The notes under the pieces: generated by a model
Databases searched by the model: none
What the model was told of the DNA's origin: nothing
The model's input: only the letters and a program-made list of their open reading frames with translations
Program-made: the position numbers and the translations under genes
From: Tubulanus polymorphus
Lineage: Eukaryota > Nemertea > Palaeonemertea > Tubulaniformes > Tubulanidae
Assembly: GCF_964204645.1 (NCBI RefSeq)
Contig: NC_134030.1
Location: forward strand, 18,545,110-18,609,109
Reading direction: 5' to 3'
DNA: 64,000 nucleotides
Shown: piece by piece, positions 10,514-21,299 of the stretch
Layout: the number at the start of each line of letters is the position of its first letter
Numbering within the stretch: position 1 is the stretch's first letter

Positions 10514-10745
10514 AGACTTATTCATTTAAAGCTTCAATCTTTTTTTACCCTTAGTATCGAAGTAGAAAGCCACAAGATTAAGACGACGAAGCAATAACAA
10601 TAGTTTCACCCGATATGAACAATCACGAAAATCCCCCGAAGTGACCATTGATATTGTAACCATCGCGTGAACTCCTCGTCACATCCAGAAACTATAAATC
10701 TCACAGTCGGAAATGTTTTCTCGAACTTTATATCAAATTCGACAT

Positions 10746-10832
10746 TTCGACTATATCCGAGTAGTCACCTCGCGGAATACGCATTCAAATAGGATTCAGA
10801 TACGCGAAGATGACTACGAGGATATAGTCGAA
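10746..10832. repeat. imperfect inverted repeat
   Basis: TTCGACTATATCCGAGTAGT with CACCTCGCG is mirrored by CGCGAAGATGACTACGAGGA with TATAGTCGAA, with a loop of about 25 bp. An 87-codon frame spans it, with no recognisable product. Confidence 0.7.
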
Positions 10833-11254
10833 ACCGAATTATCAACTCGCGGAAACATTACCGGCCCACTTTTTATTCCGAGCGCGGGAGTTCGTACAAT
10901 CTTTACAACACGGCCAGATTGTTTCAGTTTCATCATCGATGGCTGTCCGATAAGAAATCACGATATACGACACTGAAAATCGACTGGCATCAAATAACAA
11001 ATATTCTAGCTTTGTATCAGGGATAAGATATTTGTACGACGGATGCCGATATCATTAGATTATTTGTAATCGAGAGATGATCGAACGAATCTAGTGCAGG
11101 TAATCATTTACGAACCAATTTTCATCAAAATGTCACATAAATAAGTGACGAGAACGACGAACCTAAACAACGCGATGAAATACACGCAGTCGCGATAAAA
11201 GCGATTTATTGAGCGGCTATAGAAAGTAACCGCGTAAAACATGTCCGCCTACGT

Positions 11255-11320
11255 CACCCTATGACATCATCAAATCGACGAGGCGGCGTAGTTGATGATG
11301 TCATCCATTTACAGAAGCAG
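11255..11320. repeat. TGATGTCAT repeats in both orientations
   Basis: CCCTATGACATCATCAAATC and GTTGATGATGTCATCCAT face each other across about 30 bp. This is the only place where I saw the two orientations so close. Confidence 0.6.
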
Positions 11321-11731
11321 CCATGTCTTCGGAAGAGACAGGTACAACTAAACCAGCCACCGCGGTATATTCTATGAATTTTCAATACGTTTCAGATAAA
11401 CTAGAAATGATTCTGATTTCGAGACTGTTTTCAGGCATGGGTCAAGCCTACTGCTGTTACTGCTCGAGGGGTACTCGTACGACCTTTCAAACTCTCTTCT
11501 TTTTTCAAGACATCGATTGCATAGTAGATTTATTTTCGAAGTATTTTGGTTTCGACATTAGGAAAATTAAACTAACGTTCCCACGTGTTCAGAATGCATC
11601 TGGAGGTGGCAAGATTCTATAATTTTCAGGGGAAGGACCCCCCACACCCTTACGGTTCTGTAATTAGGCTATGTCTTCAAGTAGTATTCAGGATAACAGG
11701 CTGTATCTGCCCCCCCCCCCGATTTTGATCA

Positions 11732-12118
11732 GTTTGTAAGAAACTACTCTGTAGTAGTCCGGTCTGGATACTAGACAGCTCGTCAAGGTAACTACTCTGA
11801 AGTAGTCCGGTCTGGATACTAGACAGCTCGTCAAGGAAACTACTCTGAAGTAGCCCGGTCTGGATACTAGACAGCTCGTCAAGGAAACTACTCTGAAGTA
11901 GCCCGGTCTGGATACTAGACAGCTCGTCAAGGTAACTACTCTGAAGTAGTCCGGTCTGGATACTAGACAGCTCGTCGAGGTAACTACTCTGAAGTAGTCC
12001 GGTCTGGATACTAAACAGCTCGTCAAGGTAACTACTCTGAAGTAGTCCGGTCTGCATACTAGCTCGTCAAGGTAACTACTCTGAAGTAGTCCGGTCTGGA
12101 TACTAGCTCGTCAAGGTA
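11732..12118. repeat. 48-bp minisatellite, about 8 copies
   Basis: The unit starts AACTACTCTGAAGTAGTCCG, continues GTCTGGATACTAGACAGCTC and ends GTCAAGG. Within each unit CTACT-CTGA-AGTAG forms a small hairpin. The last two copies lack eight bases (ACAG region). Because 48 is divisible by three, all frames stay open on the minus strand, giving misleading repetitive peptides. Confidence 0.92.
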
Positions 12119-12325
12119 ACTGCCGCTGTTATTCAAGGCTAAGGGAATGTTGTCACCTGACGACGTGCAACGCCGTCAATTAGCTTTTAATAACAATGAT
12201 TATCAATAACAGCAGTAGTCGACGACGACGAGATAATCGATACGGCTCAGACGAGCTGTAAACACACCCTGTAACATTACTGTACTAACCGCGAAAACCA
12301 CACTCAAACGTGGTGAACGGATATT

Positions 12326-12934
12326 AAGATAAAAATCCACTATCTACAGATTGAAAGAATTTAAAAACAAGATCTAAGGTAGTATCCAGACCTGGCGATG
12401 ATCTCTAGGGTGAGATCTAAGGTAGTATCCAGACCTGACGATGATCTCTAGGGTGAGATCTAAGGTAGTATCCAGACCTGACGATGATCTCTAGGGTGAG
12501 ATCTAAGGTAGTATCCAGACCTGACGATGATCTCTAGGGTGAGATCTAAGGTAGTATCCAGACCTGACGATGATCTATAGGGTGAGATCTAAGGTCGTAT
12601 CCAGACCTGACGATGATCTATAGGGTGAGATCTAAGGTCGTATCCAGACCTGACGATGATCTCTAGGGTGAGATCTAAGGTAGTTCCCAGACCTGACGAT
12701 GATCTCTCGGGTGAGATCTAAGGTAGTATCCAGACCTGACGATGATCTCTAGGGTGAGATCTAAGGTAGTATCCAGACCTGACGATGATCTCTAGGGTGA
12801 GATCTAAGGTAGTATCCAGACCTGACGATGATCTATAGGGTGAGATCGTAAAGTCGTGTCTTATATTTTAGATTGAATAAATAAATTCTTGTTTTTAAAT
12901 TCTTTTAATCTGTAGATAGTGGGTTTTTATCTTA
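12326..12934. mobile_element. MITE with internal 43-bp minisatellite (about 11 units)
   Basis: Terminal arms of about 46 bp are inverted: AAGATAAAAATCCACTATCT with ACAGATTGAAAG at the left and CTTTTAATCTGTAGATAGTG with GGTTTTTATCTT at the right. The interior (12371-12846) is an array of GATCTAAGGTAGTATCCAGA, CCTGACGATGATCTCTAGGG and TGA. The same element at 38907-39082 has a single partial unit, so the array expanded inside this copy. Confidence 0.88.
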
Positions 12935-13439
12935 TCATTAAAAATATCTCATCTGAAATCTTTTGATTTCCAGACATCGACGTATCCGACGAGCGAACCG
13001 ACAAATATGAACCGCGGTCAATCGCTTACCGGTTCGGGTTGGATGGACGTTTGTGAAACATGAACCGGAGCTGAAATTTCCAATTATATTCTTCCGTTTC
13101 AACAAAAATTCCACGATTTCCGCCCACCGCAGACATTACGTGTACACGTATCGATGCAACCGAGTTGCGGTCTAAAAATAGATATAGATTTTTTCATAAA
13201 CCGTACAATAATTGAATTGATCAAAGAATTCTGTTTGAAGATATATGACGTGTTTGATGATCGGCAGAAAATGTCAAACCATCTTCACCAGTTCGCTCTT
13301 TCAAAATACATGTACCACTGTATACAGCCCGGAACGTCAACTTCGAACGCATTCGATAATACTTTATCAATAATTTACGATTTGTGATTGGCCTGGCTTC
13401 AGTGGAAACATTTTTCTAATAACGATGAACTATGTATCT

Positions 13440-13778
13440 ACAAACACCAGACATTACGTAGATATCTTATTATCAGGGTGTTTAAAAAAACCGATCGCCC
13501 AAACTTCAAACCCGTTCATTTTTTACGGTAATCGAGCTTTTGCTTGCGCTGCCCCTGTTTTATGGAATAATCTACCTTTAACCTTACGTACTAGTGATGA
13601 TATTAATTATTTCAAAACCAATATTAAAACATTTCTTTTTACTCAGTATTATGATAACTAATGTTTTATTAAAACTATATTATTATCGTAATGTATTCAT
13701 TATTGTAAACCGCCTTGAAACGCGGTGTAAAGCGGTATATAAATAAAATTATTATTATTAAAATTATTATTATTATTA
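13440..13778 (+). mobile_element. L2/CR1-like LINE, 3' end fragment
   Basis: A plus-strand frame ends NRAFACAAPVLWNNLPLTLR followed by TSDDINYFKTNIKTFLFTQY. This matches the carboxy-terminal pattern of CR1/L2-clade reverse transcriptases (RxFxxAAPxLWNxLPxxLR...FKxxLKTxLF). The stop is followed by ACGCGGTGTAAAGCGGTATA and an (ATT)n tail, also typical of that clade. It is 5'-truncated and inactive. Confidence 0.85.
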
Positions 13779-13974
13779 TGTTTGATCATAGAATGAACTA
13801 CGGACACTGGACGGGAACAACATCGGCACGCCTGCCCGCCCGGACAGAGGCGAAGACGTTACCCCTCGCGTCCTACTGCTGAGGGGTAAAAACTGATTGT
13901 CTGTACTTAACATGTGTTCACCTGCTACAAACACCTGCTTCCAACTACTAACACTAGACATTAGACATTTATTT

Positions 13975-14078
13975 CCGTTTAAAACCGAGGGTTTAAAACC
14001 ATAAACCCTGGATTGACGAGACCAGTGACCGGCGGCTTAACCCACTCGCGCACTGCGCCTCTCAAGGGGTTGGTTCCG
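13975..14078 (-). mobile_element. possible tRNA-derived SINE head
   Basis: On the minus strand, GCGCAGTGCGCGAGTGGGTT with AAGCC resembles a tRNA D-arm with box A. TTTATGGTTTTAAACCCTCG downstream could be a weak B box. A related head lies at 27086-27140. Confidence 0.4.
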
Positions 14079-14387
14079 GGCTAAAATTTCTAGTAACCAA
14101 ACGCAATCGTTTTTAGAAATGATTTGTTTTCAGCCTGACTAACAGCGTTGTTGCGCAATGCGCTATAACTACGCCGAAGCCTATATGTGATTGTAGTGTC
14201 CGATTACAACAGCGTCTGCACCAGGCGTGTTGACTTTGGCTTTTCATCCGTTTGGGTTTGCGCGTGCAACAGTTACCGCTACCAACAGGATAAACTGAAC
14301 TACATTTTCTCGTCAGTACTAACCGCGAGTATCCATTCAACAAATACCAACTAGGGTAATTTTTAGCGGAATACCAGGTTATCAATT

Positions 14388-14518
14388 AACCACGACTCCA
14401 TAGCTGTGGGTTAAGATTTAACTCAAGAGTTAACTGATCAGTGGCCGATCCAGACAGGGGCAAAATGCAAAATGAGCTGATTTGATATTATCTCAAGTCT
14501 CAATTGTGGAACCGGGCC
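14388..14518. mobile_element. degenerate hairpin element (AACTGTGGAACTGG family)
   Basis: CCATAGCTGTGGGTTAAGAT with TTAACTC at the left and CTCAAGTCTCAATTGTGGAA with CCGGGCC at the right are decayed arms of the 5451-5557 hairpin. Confidence 0.5.
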
Positions 14519-15019
14519 GAAATGAGCGTAGCAAGGTACTATGTTGAGCTCACTCGTAGAATTAAGATATCCAAACTTAGCGACTTAGCCCGATATTATT
14601 TGAGGTTCGACCAGTGGAACGGGGCCAATAAGCCTCGACATGTAACGTTATCGAGCGTGCCTGATATCGAAAACATCAAAGACAAGTAGTATTTTCTTCG
14701 ACGTATTTTCCCGATTTTATCAGCCGACGAAAAATACCGAACCGCGAAAAACACAAACAAACAAATACAACCGATGCATTCATACATCGTTTGTTCAGGA
14801 AGGACAGGAATTTCGCAATCGGTAATTCAGGTATTTCTCGTTGAGCCGCCGCTGCTGCAGAGATGAACTAGTTACATCGCGATTAAATAACTCATAATTA
14901 GACCGATAATTCTCGCGTCGTTCCTTCCTTTCTTTCCGCGCCGGTATTCGGTTGTTGATATAAACAGACGCGCGTGACTCGGGAAAGAAATCATTCTACG
15001 ACCGCGGTAATAGATTCCA

Positions 15020-15142
15020 TTAGTGGCAATTGAGGATCCGCCAGGTGTCACTAGTGTGCAGTAGGACATCAACTACTTCAGCAATCAAGGATTGCACTTG
15101 CACTTGTGGCAAGTGAAGATCCACCAGGCAACACTAGTGTGC
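15020..15142 (-). repeat. CACCAGGTGTCACT repeat, two units
   Basis: GAGGATCCGCCAGGTGTCAC with TAGTGTGCAGTAGGACATCA, then AAGATCCACCAGGCAACACT. The units are about 75 bp apart, as in the arrays at 45590 and 53890. Confidence 0.75.
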
Positions 15143-15544
15143 ATTTGGACAACTGAATCACTTCCCATACTCTATCTACAATTTCTCAAATTCTACGAAC
15201 AATTACTAAAAATTCTGCTACACAGATTAATCTGAGGTCATCAAGAGGCACAACTTGCCATCGATTTCTTCTTTGCTTTAAATTAATTGCGTTAAATAGG
15301 TTTAAAGAACTCAATTTTAACCGAGTTGATATCCAATCAATGTGCACGCCATCCACCTGGCTAGCTGGTACAGGATGGGCTCCTCATAGCGAGAACTTAG
15401 CATCAATCTTATTGAAGCCTTCAAGAAAAGATTTCTGCCTCCATTAAGCTCAATTATGACATCACAAGTTACCATCTGATTACAATATGATTAAATAACA
15501 AATCGCTTTAGAAATTATAATTATCTTAATGAAACGCGTGAGGT

Positions 15545-15970
15545 GTGACAGTGTCATAGGGAGATTTATGGAGGAATACATCTTTTCCAGTTATACATAT
15601 GGTTAGGCAGTCATAGGGGGATGATATGGAGAGGGCCATCTAGGAAATTCTATAGATTAAATCATTAGACATGACTTGATGATGTCATAGGAGGATATAT
15701 AAAGGCCCAATTTGACCATGATTTGTGAAGGCATAATCTGATATTGTCGTCAGGGAATGGCTTCATGCAGCCACAATTTGATGATGTCATAGGAGGATGA
15801 TACGGAGAGGGCCATCTAGGAAATTCTATAGATTAAATCATTAGACATGATTTGACGATGTCATAGAAGGATCTATAATGGCCTGATTTGATCATGATTT
15901 GTGAAGGCATAATCTGATATTGTCGTCAGGGAATGGATTCATGCAGCCACAATTTGATGATGTCATAGGG
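15545..15970 (+). repeat. TGATGTCAT repeat cluster with 175-bp duplication
   Basis: At least five GTCATAG-type units are present. A block containing GAGAGGGCCATCTAGGAAAT and TCATGATTTGTGAAGGCATA occurs twice about 180 bp apart (from about 15620 and 15795). The last unit ends about 17 bp from the donor of exon e. Confidence 0.8.
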
Positions 15971-15987
15971 GACAAATGAATACTGAC

Positions 15988-16221
15988 CGGTGAGAGTGGA
16001 GAGTGGGCTGCCATCGCACCACTCACGAGCGTAATCCGTACTGTTCAACGACGTCACGCTGGGAAACGTATCTTCACAGGGGGCGACGCTGCTGCTGCAA
16101 TCGGCCGACTCGTCTCCGAGCAGAAACCCGAGCCTGGTCATCAGGTCGTTCTGAGCGGTATCCGCGTTCGGCGGATACCGCGAGCCGTCCGGCGTACCCG
16201 GATACCTCGGACTGCCCTGAA
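15988..16221 (-). CDS. TANC: rols/TANC exon e: linker with conserved-looking block
   Basis: The acceptor is TCATTGTAG|TT and the donor is CTCACCG|GTCAGT. The exon encodes residues 411-487, with Val410 and Val488 formed across the junctions. The peptide starts QGSPRYPGTPDGSRYPPN and continues through LMTRLGFLLGDES to SVTSLNSTDY. The MTRLGFLLGD segment is hydrophobic and looks like a short ordered motif inside a Ser/Pro-rich linker. TANC-family proteins have a comparable stretch before the NTPase, but I cannot assign it to a named domain. The exon is 234 bp with phase 1 on both sides. A TGATGTCAT repeat cluster ends about 15 bp past the donor, so the 5' end of the intron is repeat-derived almost from its first bases. 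Confidence 0.85.
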
Positions 16222-16229
16222 CTACAATG

Positions 16230-16850
16230 ACAAAAATGAAATGTTGTTATCGTTGAAAATTGAAATTTATAAATATTGTGATCGAAAAAGGATTGATTTT
16301 GGCTCCTATAGCTTGTTAGTATAACAAAGCGACATTTTTTCTCTCATAATATCATATTTTATCAAACATTTTTACTGTATTGATCTGTTATATATTCTCA
16401 TTTATCTAAGTTAGTAATTTGGCTAAAAATCTATGATGCTTACTAGCTCACGTCCGCAAGTTGGTCAAGACTGATCTGAATTAAGTTTAATATTTATATA
16501 AAGAACGTTAGTTTCATTGGCTAGATTATGATAGAAAGAGATAAAATGACTGTAGGGTCGCAAATAGTTTGCATGAATCTCTATACGTATATTAAACAAT
16601 TACTACTATCTTATCAAATATTGTAACACATTTGCCCTCGATGATTCAAGCAATAAACAGCTTCCAGCTTCAGAATTACATGTATCATACTCTAACTACT
16701 GATATTGTTATTCTAAAGGTACCGAGCTTAGTTCCCCGAGCACCGGAAATCTCAGGGTGCTATATTGATAACAAGAACCCAGTAGAATAGACGAGCTTTA
16801 ACCGGGCAAGTTTGAACTTAACCCTGGGTCAGCTGCACAGTCACAGTCAG
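16230..16850. other. intronic sequence, nothing recognised
   Basis: AT-rich sequence between exons d and e. No extra exon in phase was seen. Confidence 0.45.
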
Positions 16851-16854
16851 GATT

Positions 16855-17030
16855 TAGTTAAGACCGTCGTAAGACAATCTTAGCTAAGATATCGATCTAA
16901 CAGCCTAAAACTGATCTACAATGGTTCTGTAATCAATCTGACAACTTTTAAGACCGGTGAAAACACATTTTGGTTCCATAACAAATCTAACAAATTAAGA
17001 CCAATCTTACGATTTGAGAATTGGGCCCCG
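16855..17030. repeat. CTTAAGACCAGTCT-type palindromic element
   Basis: Repeated words CTAACAGCC/CTAACAAATTAAGACCAATC and GGTTCCATAACAAATCTAAC lie between GGTCAGCTGCACAGTCACAG and TTGAGAATTGGGCCCCGGTC. This is a decayed single copy of the unit arrayed at 54770-55265. Confidence 0.55.
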
Positions 17031-17190
17031 GTCGAACTGCTATATGAAACCAGATAGAATATTGAAAATCAATGATTGCATTAACCTTGACCCTTGTTGA
17101 TACAGTTACCGTAGAACTGGTTTAATCAGTAATTTGGAGAGTAAATTTTCAGAGGCAGATTTAATAGGTAAAGGCAAGCAAAGGGTTAAT

Positions 17191-17301
17191 ACCCAGTTCC
17201 ACAGTTCTGAGTTTGGAGTTAACTCTTGAGTTAAAGTTAGTTCATTTCCGATGAGTTAACTCACAGTTAAATCTTAACTCGGAACTGTGGAACTGGACCC
17301 A
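17191..17301. mobile_element. hairpin element (AACTGTGGAACTGG arms), copy 3
   Basis: ACCCAGTTCCACAGTTCTGA with GTTTGGAGTTAACTC pairs with TTAACTCGGAACTGTGGAAC with TGGACCC. It is closest to copy 2 (5660-5768). Confidence 0.82.
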
Positions 17302-17314
17302 GATCGCTTGACGT

Positions 17315-17545
17315 AATTTGATGATGTCATAGGGGGATTTATGGAGGCCGACATCTTTTCTAGAAGTAGATCGAATCGCTAGTTAACAATTTGATGATGT
17401 CATAGGGGGATTTATAGAGGACGATATCTTTTCTAGAAGATGTGTCTAGATCAAATCACTAGTAGTCAATTTGATGATGTCATAGGGGGATTTCTGGAGG
17501 CAGACATCTTTTATAGAAGTGTCTATAGATGAAATCACTAGTAAT
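17315..17545 (+). repeat. TGATGTCAT repeat, three 70-bp units
   Basis: Three units of AATTTGATGATGTCATAGGG with GGATTTATGGAGGC..ACATC and TTTTCTAGAAG..TAGATCAAATC repeat about every 70 bp. The array ends 57 bp from the donor of exon d. Confidence 0.85.
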
Positions 17546-17601
17546 CAATAGAGCTAGATATCGAAGTCAGTTTGGTAGGGGGAGGGTTAAATGATTTGTA
17601 C

Positions 17602-18258
17602 CTTTTCTGATTCTGTCATTTTGCCCGCGGTGCGGAGATGTGTTCACGCCGTTCGTCAACCTCATCCGATTGTTATTACTGATCGCGTTCGTGCGCGGCG
17701 AGTAATTACGGGGCGACGTGCCCGCGGCCCCTCCGTTCACGCGCCCGCGTCGAACTCCACCCGGAGTTAACGACGCCGGCGCGTGGTGCCGCCCGCCAGC
17801 GAGTGAGTCCGCATCGCCGCCGCCGCGATACTGGTGATAATGGTGCATGAATCCGCCACCAGATGGCATCGACTGGCTCAGGTGACTTTCGCTGATGCTG
17901 TGCGGCATCGACGTGTGCCGGCGCGCGCCCGACGGGTTCGTGTGCACGTGCGCCGACGTCGTCACGCGGTGCGGCGCGCTGATCGTCGAACCCTTGCGTT
18001 TGTAATCCGACTCGCTCCAGTCAGAGTAACCTCCTCCGACCGCCTGCTCCGCCGGACGACCGCTCACCGGAATCATGTAATCGTCGTCGACGGTTTCGAT
18101 GATCATCCCGTGCCGAGTCTGCGGCGCCGCAGCCGGCGTCTGCTTCGTTTGACCCTGACCCTTTTTGGCGTCCTTGTCCTTCGACGATTTACGCGAGCCG
18201 CGTCCGAAGATGCCGAAGAATTTCGGTTTACGAGGCACGGGCGGTTCCAAACTCTTTC
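17602..18258 (-). CDS. TANC: rols/TANC exon d: basic, Ser/Gly/His-rich linker with proline motif
   Basis: This is a 657-bp exon with acceptor CTCATTGCAG|GA and donor GAAAAG|GTACAA. It encodes residues 192-409 and is more GC-rich than the flanking introns. It opens with KSLEPPVPRKPKFFGIFGRG, which holds a PxxPxK-like proline motif of the sort bound by SH3 domains. A Lys/Ser-rich basic patch (SRKSSKDKDAKK) follows. Later come an acidic DDDY, a run of Ser/His (RRHTSMPHSISESHLSQSMP), a Gly/His patch (GGGFMHHYHQYRGGG) and an Asn/Arg-rich end. No globular domain is visible. The region is probably disordered, with many potential phosphosites. The open frame runs on past the acceptor into intron sequence derived from a dispersed repeat (18369-18715), so an extended reading would be wrong. 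Phase 1 on both sides makes the exon skippable in frame. Confidence 0.87.
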
Positions 18259-18368
18259 CTGCAATGAGAAAACGTTGAAAACTGGTGAAAATTCGTCCTC
18301 GGCTGTGAAACATTACGGGGAGATACAGAGGAACCTCGTTACAATGATCTGCACAGGACCAGTCAAAC

Positions 18369-18715
18369 GGCCCATATTGAAAGTCGGAAAATATTTTCAA
18401 AAAGAAGGATTTTTTTGGGGAACAAAAATCAGTAACTCTTAGTAAAAAAACATACTTCCTATTGGTCAAAATGTTAATAGTTTGGGCCTGAATTAGAGCC
18501 GCCTTTTGGATGAGACGCCATATTGGTTTCTCCGAGTCCACAGTTGCGCTAACAACTGCCGAAAACCGTCTTAAGGAGCACTCCTAACTACGGAGCGCTC
18601 CGATGTGACGCCCGCGATTGAGGTGATTAAAGCGATTGAGGTGATTTACACTGTTCTCAGGAATAAAGAAAATGTTAGAAAAGGTCGGAAATCCGTCTAT
18701 GGTCGGAAGATTTTA
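18369..18715. mobile_element. dispersed repeat, copy 1 (CGGCCCATATTGAAAGTCGG)
   Basis: Starts CGGCCCATATTGAAAGTCGG, includes GGGGAACAAAAATCAGTAAC and GTTAATAGTTTGGGCCTGAA, then a GGAGCACTCC/GGAGCGCTCC palindromic centre, and ends AGGTCGGAAATCCGTCTATG with GTCGGAAG. The copy at 22669-22995 is nearly collinear. The reverse strand reads EKPIWRLIQKAALIQAQTIN in both, but no complete protein is present. It lies immediately upstream (transcript sense) of exon d. Confidence 0.75.
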
Positions 18716-18719
18716 ACCC

Positions 18720-19435
18720 CTGAAACCCCTATAACCGATAGTTCGTTAGTATCCAGTTTGAAATTGATTAATTTTCTTACTTGGGATGAAATTCTACATT
18801 TGTTACACCCGATACGAGGTTACGCTGCATTCTGCTAACAGTAAACTGTTGTATCATAGTTCCTTATAACGAGGTTCCGCTTTACTGAGAAAATACAACA
18901 GACTCCACTCCGTTCTTTAGATAAGTCAGAGATAAAGATAAAGATAATAACCAGAGATAAACTATAATGAATTTTTGCGGTATGACGGTTTAGTCGCCGG
19001 AACGACTAAAAAGTCGGTGACACGATCATAATAATGGATTTTGACTGAAAAGTACGTTTTAACTTATAAAATGTTTTCGTTCGTTTCAACCCGTTTTCGA
19101 AAAATATTCGGCTACGTTTCAAATCGTAGAAAAAAAAACAAACATTAAAAAAAAACACAGTCCCTCCTCGAAAAATGGTTCAATTGCGCGAGCAAAGATT
19201 ACTGTTGACATAGACTGAATCGAATAAACAATTCGATTTAGAGCGTTTGAATAACTAATCGATGAGCATTTATGGAAAATTCGAATGTTTTCGTAACGGT
19301 TCTCGGGAACGGTTTGAAAATCTCTCTAAAACACCTATGCACACTACTCGAGAAATCTCCAACGAGAGCGCGCACACCTCACTCTCGTGACCCGTGGTGA
19401 CATTTCATTCAAAATTGTTTCGAGTTAGAAAGAAT
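18720..19435. other. intronic sequence, nothing recognised
   Basis: AT-rich sequence with several A runs. No exon or shared repeat was seen. Confidence 0.45.
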
Positions 19436-19438
19436 AAA

Positions 19439-20000
19439 TATAGCCGCGATCACACGAGCATTTTCGGCCCGGAACAACTGTTCGCACAGGTGCCAAATGG
19501 GCCCGAGCCTGTTTGGCACGACTATAAACGTCAGACCAGGCCCGAGCCAAATTTTAGCACCGGACAAATGATTGCGTTTGAATTGCAACTGGCACCGGAA
19601 ATGATCCACTTCGCTTTGTTTAAACCTTTTCAGTGCTGGCTAATTAATACCCTATAGTGCTGAAGATAATTTGAAAATTCTAAAGTTTCCACCCTACTGT
19701 GTTGAATAACGGGAATAGCACTATAGTGCGTCTACACCGCGGCGCGGTGTATCGTTAGTTACTAGTATTTCACTATGTTTGACAGGTGCTGCCATCTTTC
19801 CAGAGAGATAACAAGTAATTACTAATTAAATCAATACACCGCAGTGCGGTGTACTAGCAAAATCCATCACTGATTCTTACACCGCACTGAAAGGGTTAAG
19901 CATTGATTAGTATCGAGTGAGTGGTTTACACGCGAACACGCTCTCTGACTAGGCACGGGCCAAATTTGGCAAAATTTCTCTGTGGGATCGCGGTTAATAT
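19439..20000. mobile_element. CCGCGATCACACGAG element with a MITE inserted in it
   Basis: The left end is TATAGCCGCGATCACACGAG and the right end is TGTGGGATCGCGGTTAAT, so the ends are inverted repeats. The interior matches 56995-57277. It is interrupted at TTTGTTTAA by the MITE at 19620-19899 and resumes with GCATTGATTAGTATCGAGTG. A 43257-43385 copy is partial. Confidence 0.82.
19620..19899 (+). mobile_element. piggyBac-type MITE, copy 4 (nested)
   Basis: TTAA borders both ends; the left end is worn (ACCTTTTCAGTGCTGGC) and the right end ends CACTGAAAGGG. It is nested in the CCGCGATCACACGAG element. The uninterrupted relative at 57k reads TTTGTTTGAGCATTG at the same spot. Confidence 0.9.
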
Positions 20001-20434
20001 GAGCAGTGCCATTTCAACTATAAGCCATTATCAGACGCATCTTCATACCATTACAACATAGATCGTGACTTCATCTCGGAAACCTATCGAAAATAGGAAA
20101 CAATAAATGCGGAATCTGCGCAATCACTTTGGAACGAATTCCATTATTCTTCTTGTTTAATTAAGGCGAGGAAAGTTAAGTAAGTATTAATTGACTATTA
20201 AGCCACACAACTGGTGTTACTGCTCGCTCAGGGGGTGTTTGCAAATCTGTGAACGATAAATCATTTTCAATCGACCGCAGAAATATCCGTCCCGCGCCCG
20301 TACCCCGTGAGACGTCATTTTACGGCGGGCAAATGGTGCGTAAAGCGCCATAAAACGGCAGGCAATGAACGCGATAATTGTACCTATATATCAAACGGTA
20401 AACAGAATCCACGCTACAGTAAAATTGGGTTCAG

Positions 20435-20908
20435 TCAAAGTAAATCCCACAACTGTGGAACTGGGTCCAGAGTCAAACTAAACCAATACAACTGTGGAAC
20501 TGGGTCCAGAGTCAAACTAAACCAATACAACTTTGGAACTGGGTCCAGAGTCAAACTAAACCAATACAACTGTGGAACTGGGTCCAGAGTCAAACTAAAC
20601 CAATACAACTTTGGAACTGGGTCCAGAGTCAAACTAAACCAATACAACTGTGGGACTGGGTCCAGAGTCAAACTAAACCAATACAACTGTGGAACTGGGT
20701 CCAGAGTCAAACTAAACCAATACAACTGTGGTACTGGGTCCAGAGTCAAACTAAACCAATACAACTGTGGTACTGGGTCCAGAGTCAAACAAAACCAATA
20801 CAACTGTGGAACTGGGTCCAGAGTCAAACTAAACCAATACAACCGTGGAACTGGGTCCAGAGTCAAACTAAACCAATACAACTGTGGAACTGGTTTCGAA
20901 GTCAAATT
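20435..20908 (+). repeat. 39-bp minisatellite, about 12 copies (array A)
   Basis: Unit: AACTGTGGAACTGGGTCCAG followed by AGTCAAACTAAACCAATAC. Copies are very uniform; a few have CTTTGG or GTGGTAC. The 39-bp unit is a multiple of three, so it stays open in frames on both strands and gives spurious repetitive peptides. Confidence 0.95.
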
Positions 20909-21119
20909 ATAAGCACAGAACTGTGCACCAACACTGAGTCACTATGAAGCCAGCCACATTGGTCAGTATTCAACTGACCACTGTGACAGTATTCAGCTGA
21001 CCACTGTGACCACTGGAAATGCAGTCAGTATTTATCGTAAATTAGATCACGGCATTATTGATTCAGCTGTCAAACTGACTGAGATTAATTTAACCAGTGA
21101 TGATCCTGAGCACGAGACA

Positions 21120-21140
21120 GAGAGGGCAGGAATGAGGGAG

Positions 21141-21227
<87 letters not shown>

Positions 21228-21293
21228 AGGGAGGGAGGGAGGGAGGGAGAGGGAGGGAGGGAGGGAGGGAGGGAGGGAGGGAGGGGGAGAGAG
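21120..21293 (+). repeat. (GA)n then (GGGA)n microsatellite
   Basis: About 70 bp of pure GA is followed by GGGA repeats. The strict purine/pyrimidine strand asymmetry could allow triplex formation. Confidence 0.95.
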
Positions 21294-21299
21294 AACCCA

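Noticed and set aside
10713-10976. An 87-codon plus-strand frame (MFSRTLYQIRHFDYIRV...)
   Set aside because: No recognised motif; partly spans an inverted repeat; plus strand within a minus-strand intron; no splice context that would make it part of a gene.
11323-11622. A 99-codon plus-strand frame starting MSSEETGTTKPATAV
   Set aside because: No domain, no homologue recognised, and a length expected by chance in this much sequence.
11677-12057. Repeated QTGLLQSSYLDELSSI peptide that could suggest a repeat protein
   Set aside because: The 48-bp array stays open in more than one frame and the DNA unit, including a hairpin, explains the pattern; no flanking coding sequence.
20307-20912. Long frames on both strands with repeated CGTGSRVKLNQYN or PVPQLYWFSLTLD peptides
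   Set aside because: They are translations of a 39-bp minisatellite whose unit is a multiple of three, so every frame without a stop in one unit stays open.
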